Under the pieces are notes generated by a model. The model saw nothing but the letters and a program-made list of their open reading frames with translations. It was not told the origin of the DNA and searched no databases. Of a DNA stretch of 64,000 bases, positions 53,535 through 62,434 are shown one piece after another. Source of the stretch: Gramella sp. AN32 (lineage in GTDB: Bacteria > Bacteroidota > Bacteroidia > Flavobacteriales > Flavobacteriaceae); the NCBI RefSeq assembly GCF_023718305.1, contig NZ_QEYO01000002.1, positions 62,001 through 126,000 of the forward strand, read 5' to 3'. Both the position numbers and the translations under genes were made by a program. Numbering within the stretch: position 1 is the first letter of the stretch; each line of letters starts with the position of its first letter.

Positions 53535-54752
53535 TTGAAGTTTCCGCTTTACATCGCCAAGCGATATTTATTTACTAAAAGCAAAAACAACGCGATCAAT
53601 ATTATTACAATTATTGCTGCGATTGGGGTTTTTGCCGGTGCCTTTTCTTTGTTTATTGTTTTGAGCGGATTTTCAGGCTTACGTGATTTTAGCCTCTCCT
53701 TTTCTAATGAATTTGATCCTGATCTTAAAGCCGTGCCGGGGACAGGCAAAGTCATTAAGATTTCAGAAGAGCAGTTTGGAAAACTGGACAATCTCGAAGG
53801 GGTTTCAACCTATAGTAAAATCATTGAAGAACGCGTATTTCTTGATTTTAAATCAAAAAATCATACTGCATTCCTGAAAGGTGTTGATGAGAATTATCAG
53901 CGGGTAAATATAATTGACAGTTCGATTGTATATGGAACCTGGTTTGCGCCGAATGAATTTCAGGTGGTCATAGGAAATGGCATTTCAAGACAATTGGATA
54001 TCAGCACTTTTAATTATCAGAATTTATTGAAGATCATGGTGCCAAAGCCAGGAAAAGGGCAAATTAGCATGACCAATATAAGCAATGCCTTCACGAGCAA
54101 ACAGGTAATTGTTAGCGGAATTTACAGTGTGAATGAAGAGCTGGACGATCAATATGTTTTTTCAAACCTGAATTTTGCCCGGGAGCTCCTTAGCATGGAA
54201 GAAGATGAATTTTCAGGGATTGAATTTAAGCTAAATCCTGATTATTCTGAAGAAGAAACTTTAAAACAGATTGAGTCCATTTTCGATAAAAATGTGGTGA
54301 TTAAAACCAGGGCCGAACTGAATGACGCCCTTAATAAAATGCTTAATTCAGAAAACCTTTTTGTGTACCTCATCTTCACCCTGGTACTTACTATTGCCTT
54401 ATTTAATGTGGTGGGTAGCATTATTGTAATGATCCTGGATAAAAGGGAAAATATAAAAACACTTTTCAGTTTGGGGGCAACTCCCAAACAAATTAAAAGG
54501 ATATTTTTCTTTCAGGGAATGTTGATGACGGGGATTGGCGGACTTATAGGTTTAGTATTCGCTATAATTCTTATCACGCTTCAGCTGGAATATGATCTGG
54601 TCATGATCACGCCAAATTTACCCTACCCGGTGGCCATGAAATTTGGAAATATCCTCATCGTGATTTTAACCATTGCGACATTAGGATTTATCGCTTCCTA
54701 TATTGCGGCAAGCCGAAGTAAAAAAGCCTATTATCTTTACGCAAATTCGTAG
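53535..54752 (+). CDS. FtsX/LolC-type ABC permease
   Basis: This 405-residue inner-membrane protein has the MacB/LolC layout: one N-terminal span (about 20-45), a large periplasmic domain, and three C-terminal spans (about 275-300, 325-345 and 370-390). The FtsX core reads LDKRENIKTLFSLGATPKQIKRIFF, typical of LolC/LolE. A role in lipoprotein release or export is plausible, but no ATPase gene is next to it. The start is TTG, directly after the rbfA stop. The end overlaps dusB by 16 bases. Confidence 0.88.
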   Translation: MKFPLYIAKRYLFTKSKNNAINIITIIAAIGVFAGAFSLFIVLSGFSGLRDFSLSFSNEFDPDLKAVPGTGKVIKISEEQFGKLDNLEGVSTYSKIIEERVFLDFKSKNHTAFLKGVDENYQRVNIIDSSIVYGTWFAPNEFQVVIGNGISRQLDISTFNYQNLLKIMVPKPGKGQISMTNISNAFTSKQVIVSGIYSVNEELDDQYVFSNLNFARELLSMEEDEFSGIEFKLNPDYSEEETLKQIESIFDKNVVIKTRAELNDALNKMLNSENLFVYLIFTLVLTIALFNVVGSIIVMILDKRENIKTLFSLGATPKQIKRIFFFQGMLMTGIGGLIGLVFAIILITLQLEYDLVMITPNLPYPVAMKFGNILIVILTIATLGFIASYIAASRSKKAYYLYANS

Positions 54753-55729
54753 CCGGAAAATTCTTTCTCCACTTCATCGAAAACTGCAAAAACGTCTACA
54801 GAATCATCGCTGGTCACCATTTTCATACGATACTCCTTGAAATGTGGAATTCCCTTGAAATAATTGGTGTAATGCCTACGCGTCTCAAAAACACCCAGTC
54901 TCTCCCCTTTCCAGTCGATCGCCATTTGTAAATGTCGCCGGGCAGCATCAACACGCTCTTCTAAAGTTGGGGCATCACGGTATTCTCCGGTTTTAAAATA
55001 ATGTTTGATTTCTCTGAAAAACCAGGGATATCCAATACTTGCCCTTCCAATCATGGCGCCATCCAACCCAAAATCATCACGCATTTCCATGGCTTTTTCT
55101 GGAGAATCTACATCCCCATTTCCAAAGACGGGAATATGCATGCGCTGATTGTTCTTTACCTCGGCAATTGGTTTCCAGTTCGCTTCACCTTTATACATTT
55201 GCACCCTGGTTCTGCCATGAATGGAGATCGCCTGGCATCCCACATCCTGAAGCCTTTCTGCTACCTCAACTATTTTTATGGAATCATTATCCCAACCCAG
55301 GCGGGTTTTTACGGTAATGGGTAATTTTGTGTGTTCTACCATGGCTTTGGTTAAAGAAACCATGAGATCAATATCTTTCAGAATCCCGGCACCTGCGCCT
55401 TTGGAAACTACTTTTTTTACAGGACATCCAAAATTGATATCAATAATATCCGGCCCCGATTTTTCCACAATTTCAACAGACTTTAGCATGGAATCTAAAT
55501 TGGCTCCAAAGATCTGAATCCCCACCGGGCGTTCTTTTTCGTAAATATCAAGTTTCATGGTGCTTTTCGCCGCATCGCGAATAAGCCCTTCAGAAGAGAT
55601 AAATTCAGTATACACAACATCTGCGCCCTGTTCCTTGCAAAGTGCCCGGAAAGGCGGGTCGCTCACATCTTCCATCGGTGCCAAAAGCAACGGGAAGTTC
55701 CCAACATCTATAGTTCCAATTTTTGCCAC
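54737..55729 (-). CDS. dusB: tRNA-dihydrouridine synthase
   Basis: This flavoenzyme reduces uridine in the tRNA D-loop. The 330-residue protein has LLAPMEDVSDPPFRALC at the N terminus (FMN site), catalytic Cys in DINFGCPVKKV, ITVKTRLGWD, HGRTRVQMYKG and GNGDVDSPEKA, then a C-terminal helical tRNA-binding domain. It has its own -7 box and runs convergently into the FtsX-type gene. Confidence 0.93.
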   Translation of the reverse strand: MAKIGTIDVGNFPLLLAPMEDVSDPPFRALCKEQGADVVYTEFISSEGLIRDAAKSTMKLDIYEKERPVGIQIFGANLDSMLKSVEIVEKSGPDIIDINFGCPVKKVVSKGAGAGILKDIDLMVSLTKAMVEHTKLPITVKTRLGWDNDSIKIVEVAERLQDVGCQAISIHGRTRVQMYKGEANWKPIAEVKNNQRMHIPVFGNGDVDSPEKAMEMRDDFGLDGAMIGRASIGYPWFFREIKHYFKTGEYRDAPTLEERVDAARRHLQMAIDWKGERLGVFETRRHYTNYFKGIPHFKEYRMKMVTSDDSVDVFAVFDEVEKEFSGYEFA

Positions 55730-55749
55730 GTCCTGTTTATTTCAGGTTG

Positions 55750-55757
55750 CAAAATTA
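55750..55757 (-). promoter_or_regulatory. -7 box for dusB
   Basis: On the minus strand this reads TAATTTTG, a full match, about 20 bases before the start codon. Confidence 0.5.
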
Positions 55758-55791
55758 GGGAATTTGGATGAAGAATTATAAAAGTGTGGGA

Positions 55792-58200
55792 TTAAGGTTT
55801 TAAACGATCCCTTTCCGCGGCATCGATACTGCGTTCATTGTCTTCTAAACGGAAGTTTCCGAAGTTATATTTGAAACCAACCTGCACGGTTTGATTTTCA
55901 GAATTGGAGAAAAAACTGTTGCTCTGGTTCAAATATCCTGAAGTTAATCTGGTATTCGTAGTATTAAAAATATCATTGAAATTAAGCGTAAGTTCTGCCC
56001 TATTGTTCCACAGCGTTTTTCGGAGTCCAACCGTTACCGTCGTCATGGGTTCCAGTTTATAAGAACCGGAAAGATAATTGCTTAGATATTGCCCAAATAA
56101 GGTGCCTTCAAAAGTCCCGTCTTTAGAAAGGGTAAAAATATTATACGCGTAAAGTTGAATTCCATCTATTTCTCTGGTTACTTCCGCATTATTACTTTCA
56201 ATAGCCAGTAAAGTATTTTGTTGATGGAATATGGAAGTAAATATTTGTGCGTACCAAAAATTTGTAATAGAACGCGCATGATACATATCAATCCCGTAGC
56301 CTTTACTCTCCAGTAAATTTTGACTTATATATCTTATGGTTAGTTTTTCATTATCCTGAAATGGCAGGGTCTCTGGTGTCCTTCCATGATCACGATAATA
56401 AAGATCGAAGAAATAGGCATTTTTAAGCGTATAATTTAAGTTGAAATTATCGCTGATAGATGCGATTAAATTTGGATTCCCCGAATTATAATTCGTTTCA
56501 TTCAGGAAATATCTAAATGGATTTAAACTTTCATAGCGAGGGCGCTGAATTCTGCGGCTATAATCTAAAGTAAAATTATGGTTTTCTGAAGCACGATATT
56601 GTAAAAAAGCCGTGGGGAAAAGTTCAAAATAATTACGGCTTAAAACATCATTCGTGCTGGTAGATTCGCCCTGCCTATCGGTATATTCCCCACGTAAACC
56701 GGCTTTCGCACTCCATTTTTCCCAATCGTGACTTAAACTCACATACCCGGCGAAAATATTTTCATCGTATAAAAAGTTGTTGGAAAGATCGCTGTATAAA
56801 TTCCTTAATTCCCCGGCATTAAAATAATCGATCCCGCTTTCAGAATCGATCATGGAATATTTAGAACCAATTTCGAAAACTGAACTCCCCAGCGATCCCG
56901 AATAATCGACCTGGGCTGTGGCAATATTGATATCCTGATTCGCATTGGTATCAAACTCGATAGCCCCTAGGCTATTCCCTTCAGAATTAAAATATCTGGA
57001 TAAAATATGTTGGTCACGTTGCTGATTGAATTTGGTATAATGTCCCATTAAGGTTAGATCGCCACCATTTTCAAGAGACGTGGTGAAACTTGCATTCAAT
57101 GCAATATTATCCTGGTCTGTATTAACTTCAGAATCTGTTATAAGCGTGGAATCGAGCATCATCTGCGCATTGTAAATTTCTGTGCTTACATCATTATTAA
57201 AATTTCTCTTTGGGGAGAAATTCCCATTTACTGAAAAATTTAAACTGCTTTTTTCAGAAAGCGTATAATCCAAAATGGCATTTGCATTATGCGCTCTGGA
57301 CGTGGTAGCCCGGGTAAAATCTGTTTCCCATCGAGAAAATAGCTGTCCATCCCGAATAAAATTGATATAACTATCATCGTTTTTATAATCCTTGCGCGGA
57401 CTAAAACTATAATTTGCAAAAACATTCAATTTATCCCCCTGGAAATAATGACTTGTCCCTAATTTAAATTTAGAATACACGCCCTGAGTGTAGGAACCCT
57501 CCACACTTCCCTTATAACCGGGAGAAATGGATTTGCTGGTAACGATATTTAAGATCGCGCCACCTTCCGCATCGTATTTGGCCGGCGGATTGGTAATTAC
57601 TTCGATAAGCTTAATATTTTCTGCAGAATAACTTTCGAGCAAGGTTTTTAACTCTGTTGCAGAGAGGTATACCTTTCTATCATTAATATAGATCTGTACA
57701 GCAGCATTTCTAACTAACAGCTGTCCCTGGTTATCAATCACACCGGGGGAACGTCTTAGAATATTCCATGTATTTCCTGAGGAAAGAGAAGAATTTTCCA
57801 CATCAAAAACCAGGCGGTCTATCTCCCGGGTAATTTTGGGTTTTCTTCCGGTAATAGTTACCTCATCCAGTTGATCTGAAGCCTCGCTCATTATAATCTT
57901 TCCAAGATCCTTGTCACCGCTAATGTCAAGCCTCCTTAAAACATCCTTATAACCAATAAAGCTTGCTTTAAAAAGAAAAACACTATCGGCAATATTTTCT
58001 AAAACAAATGAACCGTTCTCCTGAGAAACACTACCCTTATAAACGCCGGTAGAATCCTGGGCATTTAGCAAAATCACATTGGCAAATGCCACAGGTTGAT
58101 TCTGCTCATCAACCAATAATCCCCTTAAATCGTTTTGTGAATATAAAAGACCGGAAAAGAAAAATAGGAAAAGAAAAAATCGAATATATATTGGGATCAA
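55792..58200 (-). CDS. Outer-membrane beta-barrel protein with N-terminal carboxypeptidase-like domain
   Basis: This 802-residue outer-membrane protein belongs to the TonB-dependent-receptor-like barrels of Bacteroidota. Order: signal peptide (to about LLYSQ, residue 22), a CarboxypepD-regulatory-like domain (GLLVDEQNQPVAFANVILL, about 27-110), a plug-like region (VQIYINDRKVY, then EVITNPPAKYDAEGGAILNIV), and a long barrel ending GFKYNFGNFRL. The start is TTG; the only upstream frame ends in a stop within 30 bases. No SusD partner is adjacent, so the ligand is unknown. Confidence 0.87.
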   Translation of the reverse strand: MIPIYIRFFLFLFFFSGLLYSQNDLRGLLVDEQNQPVAFANVILLNAQDSTGVYKGSVSQENGSFVLENIADSVFLFKASFIGYKDVLRRLDISGDKDLGKIIMSEASDQLDEVTITGRKPKITREIDRLVFDVENSSLSSGNTWNILRRSPGVIDNQGQLLVRNAAVQIYINDRKVYLSATELKTLLESYSAENIKLIEVITNPPAKYDAEGGAILNIVTSKSISPGYKGSVEGSYTQGVYSKFKLGTSHYFQGDKLNVFANYSFSPRKDYKNDDSYINFIRDGQLFSRWETDFTRATTSRAHNANAILDYTLSEKSSLNFSVNGNFSPKRNFNNDVSTEIYNAQMMLDSTLITDSEVNTDQDNIALNASFTTSLENGGDLTLMGHYTKFNQQRDQHILSRYFNSEGNSLGAIEFDTNANQDINIATAQVDYSGSLGSSVFEIGSKYSMIDSESGIDYFNAGELRNLYSDLSNNFLYDENIFAGYVSLSHDWEKWSAKAGLRGEYTDRQGESTSTNDVLSRNYFELFPTAFLQYRASENHNFTLDYSRRIQRPRYESLNPFRYFLNETNYNSGNPNLIASISDNFNLNYTLKNAYFFDLYYRDHGRTPETLPFQDNEKLTIRYISQNLLESKGYGIDMYHARSITNFWYAQIFTSIFHQQNTLLAIESNNAEVTREIDGIQLYAYNIFTLSKDGTFEGTLFGQYLSNYLSGSYKLEPMTTVTVGLRKTLWNNRAELTLNFNDIFNTTNTRLTSGYLNQSNSFFSNSENQTVQVGFKYNFGNFRLEDNERSIDAAERDRLKP

Positions 58201-58225
58201 AAAGCTTCTTTTTTTAAAATATTCT

Positions 58226-58233
58226 CAAATATA
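58226..58233 (-). promoter_or_regulatory. -7 box for the outer-membrane barrel gene
   Basis: On the minus strand this reads TATATTTG, with CTTG about 19 bases upstream, close to a full consensus. Confidence 0.6.
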
Positions 58234-58310
58234 ATATTAATATGAACTTTTGCAAGAGCAAATTAACTTAGGTTCCTGAGAATAAAAACTTTAACAGTTA
58301 AAACTGAAAA

Positions 58311-59543
58311 TTATTTTGCATTTGATGGAACTGAGTCGGTCTTCTGCTCATAATAGATGGAGCTATTCTTTAAATAAGTGAGTCCGTTTGATTGCTCTCC
58401 CATCAATCTTTTTGTACGCAAATACCGGTTGCGGTTATAGTCATCAAACTTGCTCGCTACAGAATCCATACTGCTTATATGTACATCGCCCGAAGAATGT
58501 ATAAATTCATCATTCCCAATCCACATCCCCACATGAACTACCCGTTCTGAAGTTGAATCTGTTGCTTTTCTGCCGAAGAACAAAAGGTCTCCCACGGCAA
58601 GTTTTTGAAAATTACCGGTAGAATCTACCAGTTTTCCTTCTCTTATTTGCTGCGACGCGTCCCGCGGGATCACAATTCCATTCATAAAATAGATGGTTTT
58701 GGTATAACCGCTACAATCCACTCCTTTTGCAGAAGTCCCACCCCATAAATAGGGTAAACCCATCATTTTTTCTGAAAATTCCACTAAAGATTGCTCGTTT
58801 ACTTCTAATTCTGAAAGCCATTCTGAATACACGGCAGCTTCACTTTTAGCAACAAAAGCTTCGCGCCCATCGGGAAATTTCACCTTATAAAAATTGCCAT
58901 TTTCGCCCCTGGTTTCCAGGATTGATCCTGCAACAATATCAGAAACTGTTTTGGAGCTTTTAGCAGGTTCCACATAAGTGTTTCCGAAGGGGTTTTGATA
59001 AATCACCTTTTCTGAAGTTTTCCAGGAATCGAACTCATTTTCGCTCATTATCGTGATCCCTCCACTATCCACCCAGGACAAATAATTATCGGGTGTCTGT
59101 ATATAATACCAGCTCCCATCACGTTTCCATATTTTCACCGGTGTACCCAGAAGTGCCTGCGTAACCAATTCTGCTGAATGCTTTCCTTCGCCGCGTAAAT
59201 TCGCTACAGAAATATCGATCACTCCAAATTCTTTTCCTTCCAGGTCCTTAGCGGGCAAAACTTCAATACTATCCTGATATTGAATGCCGTCTGCATCCAG
59301 TTTGGAAAGGAAAGACTTTTTAGCTTCAGGCTTATTGGTTTCTCCTTTTAAAATATAAGTGTCCCCCTTCTTTTCTGAAGTAATATCAAATAAGGCCACA
59401 CGCTTATCCGGGGCATATTCAGTTTTAACCTCAGTAATATATTTTTCTGAAATTGTATCTTCTGCTGGTTCTTCTTTCCTATCATTTTCACAGGCAGAAA
59501 TTATTAATAATACCAACAGCAATAAATAGTGTTGTATTCTCAT
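58311..59543 (-). CDS. Lipoprotein NlpC/P60 peptidase with SH3-like domains
   Basis: This 410-residue lipoprotein (lipobox LIISAC, Cys18) has an N-terminal region, two SH3-like segments (about 110-175 and 185-240) and a C-terminal NlpC/P60 (C40) domain. The catalytic Cys277 lies in GVDCSGYTK, after LPYLWGGTSA, and His follows in VVHVGMW. The layout resembles YkfC-type gamma-D-glutamyl-diamino-acid endopeptidases that cut peptidoglycan stem peptides. It follows the GH10-like gene by two bases, so it is the last gene of that operon. Confidence 0.88.
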   Translation of the reverse strand: MRIQHYLLLLVLLIISACENDRKEEPAEDTISEKYITEVKTEYAPDKRVALFDITSEKKGDTYILKGETNKPEAKKSFLSKLDADGIQYQDSIEVLPAKDLEGKEFGVIDISVANLRGEGKHSAELVTQALLGTPVKIWKRDGSWYYIQTPDNYLSWVDSGGITIMSENEFDSWKTSEKVIYQNPFGNTYVEPAKSSKTVSDIVAGSILETRGENGNFYKVKFPDGREAFVAKSEAAVYSEWLSELEVNEQSLVEFSEKMMGLPYLWGGTSAKGVDCSGYTKTIYFMNGIVIPRDASQQIREGKLVDSTGNFQKLAVGDLLFFGRKATDSTSERVVHVGMWIGNDEFIHSSGDVHISSMDSVASKFDDYNRNRYLRTKRLMGEQSNGLTYLKNSSIYYEQKTDSVPSNAK

Positions 59544-59545
59544 AA

Positions 59546-61153
59546 TTACATTTTTAGGCTTACTAAATTAAACTCTTTAAAATTACTTTGATTTCCCGTT
59601 CGATCAACCGAAGTAATCCCGATTTTTTCCAATTTAGAATTTTCTTGATTAAACATCGAAATTTTATAGCCTAGTACTTCTTTGTTCAAAAGATGATAAT
59701 CCCAGGCTGAATTCTGATATTTAAAATACACAATATAATGTGAACTTTCCTTAATTGGTTTCCAGGAAATTGAAAGTTCTTCATTTTGAACTGTTAATTC
59801 AGGGTTGGGAAAATCTGGTGGCAAATCATCGATCCATGGACTGGCCGGCACCAAAGCTTTATTAGCGTAGGGTCCTTTTTTTAATGCTGTGGCAAGTTGC
59901 GGATTTTTCTTAAACTGATTGATGTCCCAGTGTACAACTCCAGGATTGTCCTGAAGGATTCCGCGTGCGATCAAAATTTGTGAATTGATCTCTCCTTTAT
60001 TTTCTTCCTTTTCTTCCAATCCTAAATTTATCCCCGGCCACAAATGTTTTCCGGTTACATTTTCAGATTCCCACCACCCCAATAAAATAGGAAAACTTTG
60101 CGCGATTTGTTTGGTGGACCAGTAAAGTTGGGGGGAAAAATAATCGATCCAGCCTTTATTCAACCAAAGCTTTGCATCTGCAAAAAGTTCTTCATATTGG
60201 TCCATTCCGCGGATTCCCTTGGGAAAATTTGGCCGCCAGATCCCAAACGGGCTGATCCCAAATTTCACATAACTTTTTTCCTTTTTTATTTCTAAAGAAA
60301 TTCTTTGAATAAAATCATTCACACTTTTTCTTCGCCAGTCGCCTTTTAGCAATGCCCCTCCAGAAACCTGGTACTCCTTCCAGCTTTTTTCATCCGGAAA
60401 ATCCTTTTTTCCATTATAAGAAGCATAGGGGTAGAAATAATCATCAAAATGAATGGCATCGATATCATACCTTTTTACGATATCCAGCACTACTTCCGCA
60501 GATTTATCTTGCACTTTTTTATTGGCAGGATCCATCCACCACATCCCGTTCTTTAATTCCATAACCAACTCCGGATTGGTTTTAATAACCGACTTTTCTC
60601 CTATTTCCTTCCCGGTGGTGTGATGTGCACGATAAGGATTTAGCCAAACATGGAGTTCCATTCCGCGTTTATGGGTTTCATTAATCCAAAATTCCAACGG
60701 ATCATAAAAGGGTTCCGGTGCCTTTCCACTTTTCCCGGTAAGGTAATATGACCAGGGTTCCAGATCACTTTTATATAAGGCATCTGCTTGTGGCCGCACC
60801 TGTAAAATAACCGCATTAAAATTGAGGTTTTCAAGTAAATCTAGTACTTCCAGTGCTTCCTTTTTCTGATTTTCTGTAGAGAGAGTTGGTTTGCTTGGCC
60901 AGTTGATATTTGCTACGCTGGCGATCCAGGCCCCTCGAAATTCAGCAATATTGATTGGTGGCAAATTGAATACTTCATCTTCTTCCATCTCTTCGGAAGG
61001 AGAAGTAACCTCTTCAATAATTGAATGTTCATTTTGGACCTCCTGAGTTTTTTCAGGATTTTCAGCAACTGGTTTTTGTGTGGATTTGCAACCAAACAAA
61101 AAAAATATACAAATTATGGGTAGTATTCCTAATCTCCTTGTCATCAAAGGCAT
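59546..61153 (-). CDS. GH10-like glycosidase lipoprotein (GHL10/DUF187 type)
   Basis: This 535-residue lipoprotein (lipobox FFLFGC, about residue 22) has an N-terminal Glu-rich linker, a TIM-barrel domain starting EFRGAWIASVANINWPS and a C-terminal fibronectin-III-like region (SISWKPIKESSHYIVYF). Barrel motifs are FNAVILQVRPQADALY, LNPYRAHH, DAIHFDDYFYPY and GISPFGIW. This is the family of YngK-like proteins thought to act on glycan backbones, perhaps peptidoglycan. Its ATG overlaps the GH18 stop in TAATG; a second ATG lies nine bases downstream. Confidence 0.88.
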   Translation of the reverse strand: MPLMTRRLGILPIICIFFLFGCKSTQKPVAENPEKTQEVQNEHSIIEEVTSPSEEMEEDEVFNLPPINIAEFRGAWIASVANINWPSKPTLSTENQKKEALEVLDLLENLNFNAVILQVRPQADALYKSDLEPWSYYLTGKSGKAPEPFYDPLEFWINETHKRGMELHVWLNPYRAHHTTGKEIGEKSVIKTNPELVMELKNGMWWMDPANKKVQDKSAEVVLDIVKRYDIDAIHFDDYFYPYASYNGKKDFPDEKSWKEYQVSGGALLKGDWRRKSVNDFIQRISLEIKKEKSYVKFGISPFGIWRPNFPKGIRGMDQYEELFADAKLWLNKGWIDYFSPQLYWSTKQIAQSFPILLGWWESENVTGKHLWPGINLGLEEKEENKGEINSQILIARGILQDNPGVVHWDINQFKKNPQLATALKKGPYANKALVPASPWIDDLPPDFPNPELTVQNEELSISWKPIKESSHYIVYFKYQNSAWDYHLLNKEVLGYKISMFNQENSKLEKIGITSVDRTGNQSNFKEFNLVSLKM

Positions 61154-62292
61154 TAATTAATTTTTAAATTTTTTATTTCGTTATCTATAACATTCAAGAG
61201 ACCATTAGGCTTATCTCCTGATAATTGCCAGAACATAATTCCTCCAAGTTCATTTTCTAATGCATATTTTGTTTTACCTGAAATAGAAAGGGAATCATCA
61301 TAAGTTACGAAGAGAGCTTTTTCCGCATTGTAAATATATGGAGACTGGGCTTCCGAATCCCAGAAATAATCAAATCCAGGTGAACTTTTTACATACGTAT
61401 CCAGATCTTTAAAAAGTATAGACTCTTTAAACTTTCCAATTTGATAAAGCCCGTTTAAAGAATCGCCTACTTGTTCAAAAACCCTTGCGTAGAATGCAGC
61501 TCCTATAATCATCTTTTTATGAGGTACACCAATTGAGTCAAGATATTTAACTGTATTGTGTGTAGATATTCGCTGAGTTTTGGTAGAATATAAGGAAGTA
61601 TGATGTCCTGTTTTTGAACTTCCTCCATTCACCATATCATAGCTCATGATATTGACATGATCTACCAGGGGCATTACGTTATTCCAGTCAACAGATTTTT
61701 GCAGATACTCTTTAAAGCCTCCGGCAGCAAAACTAATTACCGCCCCTTGCCCAAGGACATTCCGCAACTCCTTTATAAGTAAGGTGAAATTCTGCCGGTC
61801 TTCAAGCTTAAAAGGATGTCCCGGAAAGCCTTCTATCGCCGGATACTCCCAATCCAGATCGATCCCATCTACCTTATAATCCTTCAAAATAGTTTTTACC
61901 GAAATGGCGAACTCTTTTCTGGCCTTTTCCGTAGAAAAAACTTCAGAACAGGTTTCACATCCACCCCAACCTCCCAGTGAAATAAGAACTTTAAGATTAG
62001 GCTTAATTTTTTTAAGGGACGTTACATATTGAATATAGCTACTGTCTTTTTTGGTGATTTTTAAAGTGTTCTCTTCAAGATGGGAAAAACTGTAAATAAT
62101 CTGGTCCAGCTGCAGTACGGTATTCGGGTCTATTTTATTGTTGGAACCTGTCCAGTAGGCAATAACTTTAAAATCATCTCCTTTATTTATTTCTTCTGAA
62201 AATTCTTGCTTGTTCTCCTTTGCCGAAGATTTATCCTGACAAGAACAGCACAGTAACACGAGTCCCATTAATAATCCAACAAGATTTTTCAT
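61153..62292 (-). CDS. Glycoside hydrolase family 18 lipoprotein
   Basis: This 379-residue lipoprotein (lipobox LLCCSC, about residue 18) is a GH18 TIM-barrel enzyme. The catalytic DGIDLDWEYP motif is intact, with acid Glu149 and the DxxDxDxE pattern; LKVLISLGGWGG, MSYDMVNG and GIMFWQLSGD are further GH18 motifs. It would cleave beta-1,4-GlcNAc linkages in chitin or, as an endo-GlcNAcase, in glycoproteins. It lies between a SusD gene and a GH10-like gene, all lipoproteins. Confidence 0.92.
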   Translation of the reverse strand: MKNLVGLLMGLVLLCCSCQDKSSAKENKQEFSEEINKGDDFKVIAYWTGSNNKIDPNTVLQLDQIIYSFSHLEENTLKITKKDSSYIQYVTSLKKIKPNLKVLISLGGWGGCETCSEVFSTEKARKEFAISVKTILKDYKVDGIDLDWEYPAIEGFPGHPFKLEDRQNFTLLIKELRNVLGQGAVISFAAGGFKEYLQKSVDWNNVMPLVDHVNIMSYDMVNGGSSKTGHHTSLYSTKTQRISTHNTVKYLDSIGVPHKKMIIGAAFYARVFEQVGDSLNGLYQIGKFKESILFKDLDTYVKSSPGFDYFWDSEAQSPYIYNAEKALFVTYDDSLSISGKTKYALENELGGIMFWQLSGDKPNGLLNVIDNEIKNLKIN

Positions 62293-62309
62293 TCTAAATT
62301 AAATTCTGT

Positions 62310-62339
62310 AAAAAATAGTTACTTCAACAATATTGCAAA
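62310..62339 (-). promoter_or_regulatory. Candidate promoter of the GH18 gene
   Basis: On the minus strand TTTG is followed 18 bases later by TATTTTTT, one mismatch from TAnnTTTG. It lies after the SusD terminator, allowing separate control of the three enzyme genes. Confidence 0.35.
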
Positions 62340-62377
62340 GTTTTTGCAAATACTATTATGACTGCAAAAAGCTGAAA

Positions 62378-62414
62378 ATAAAAAGATCGTCAAAAGAATA
62401 TGATGACGATCTTT
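62378..62414 (-). terminator. Terminator or attenuator after the SusD-like gene
   Basis: AAAGATCGTC (62382-62391) pairs with GACGATCTTT (62405-62414); on the minus strand the stem runs into TTTTATTTT. It would lower expression of the downstream enzymes relative to SusD. Confidence 0.8.
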
Positions 62415-62434
62415 TCTTTTAATTTTAAATTAAA

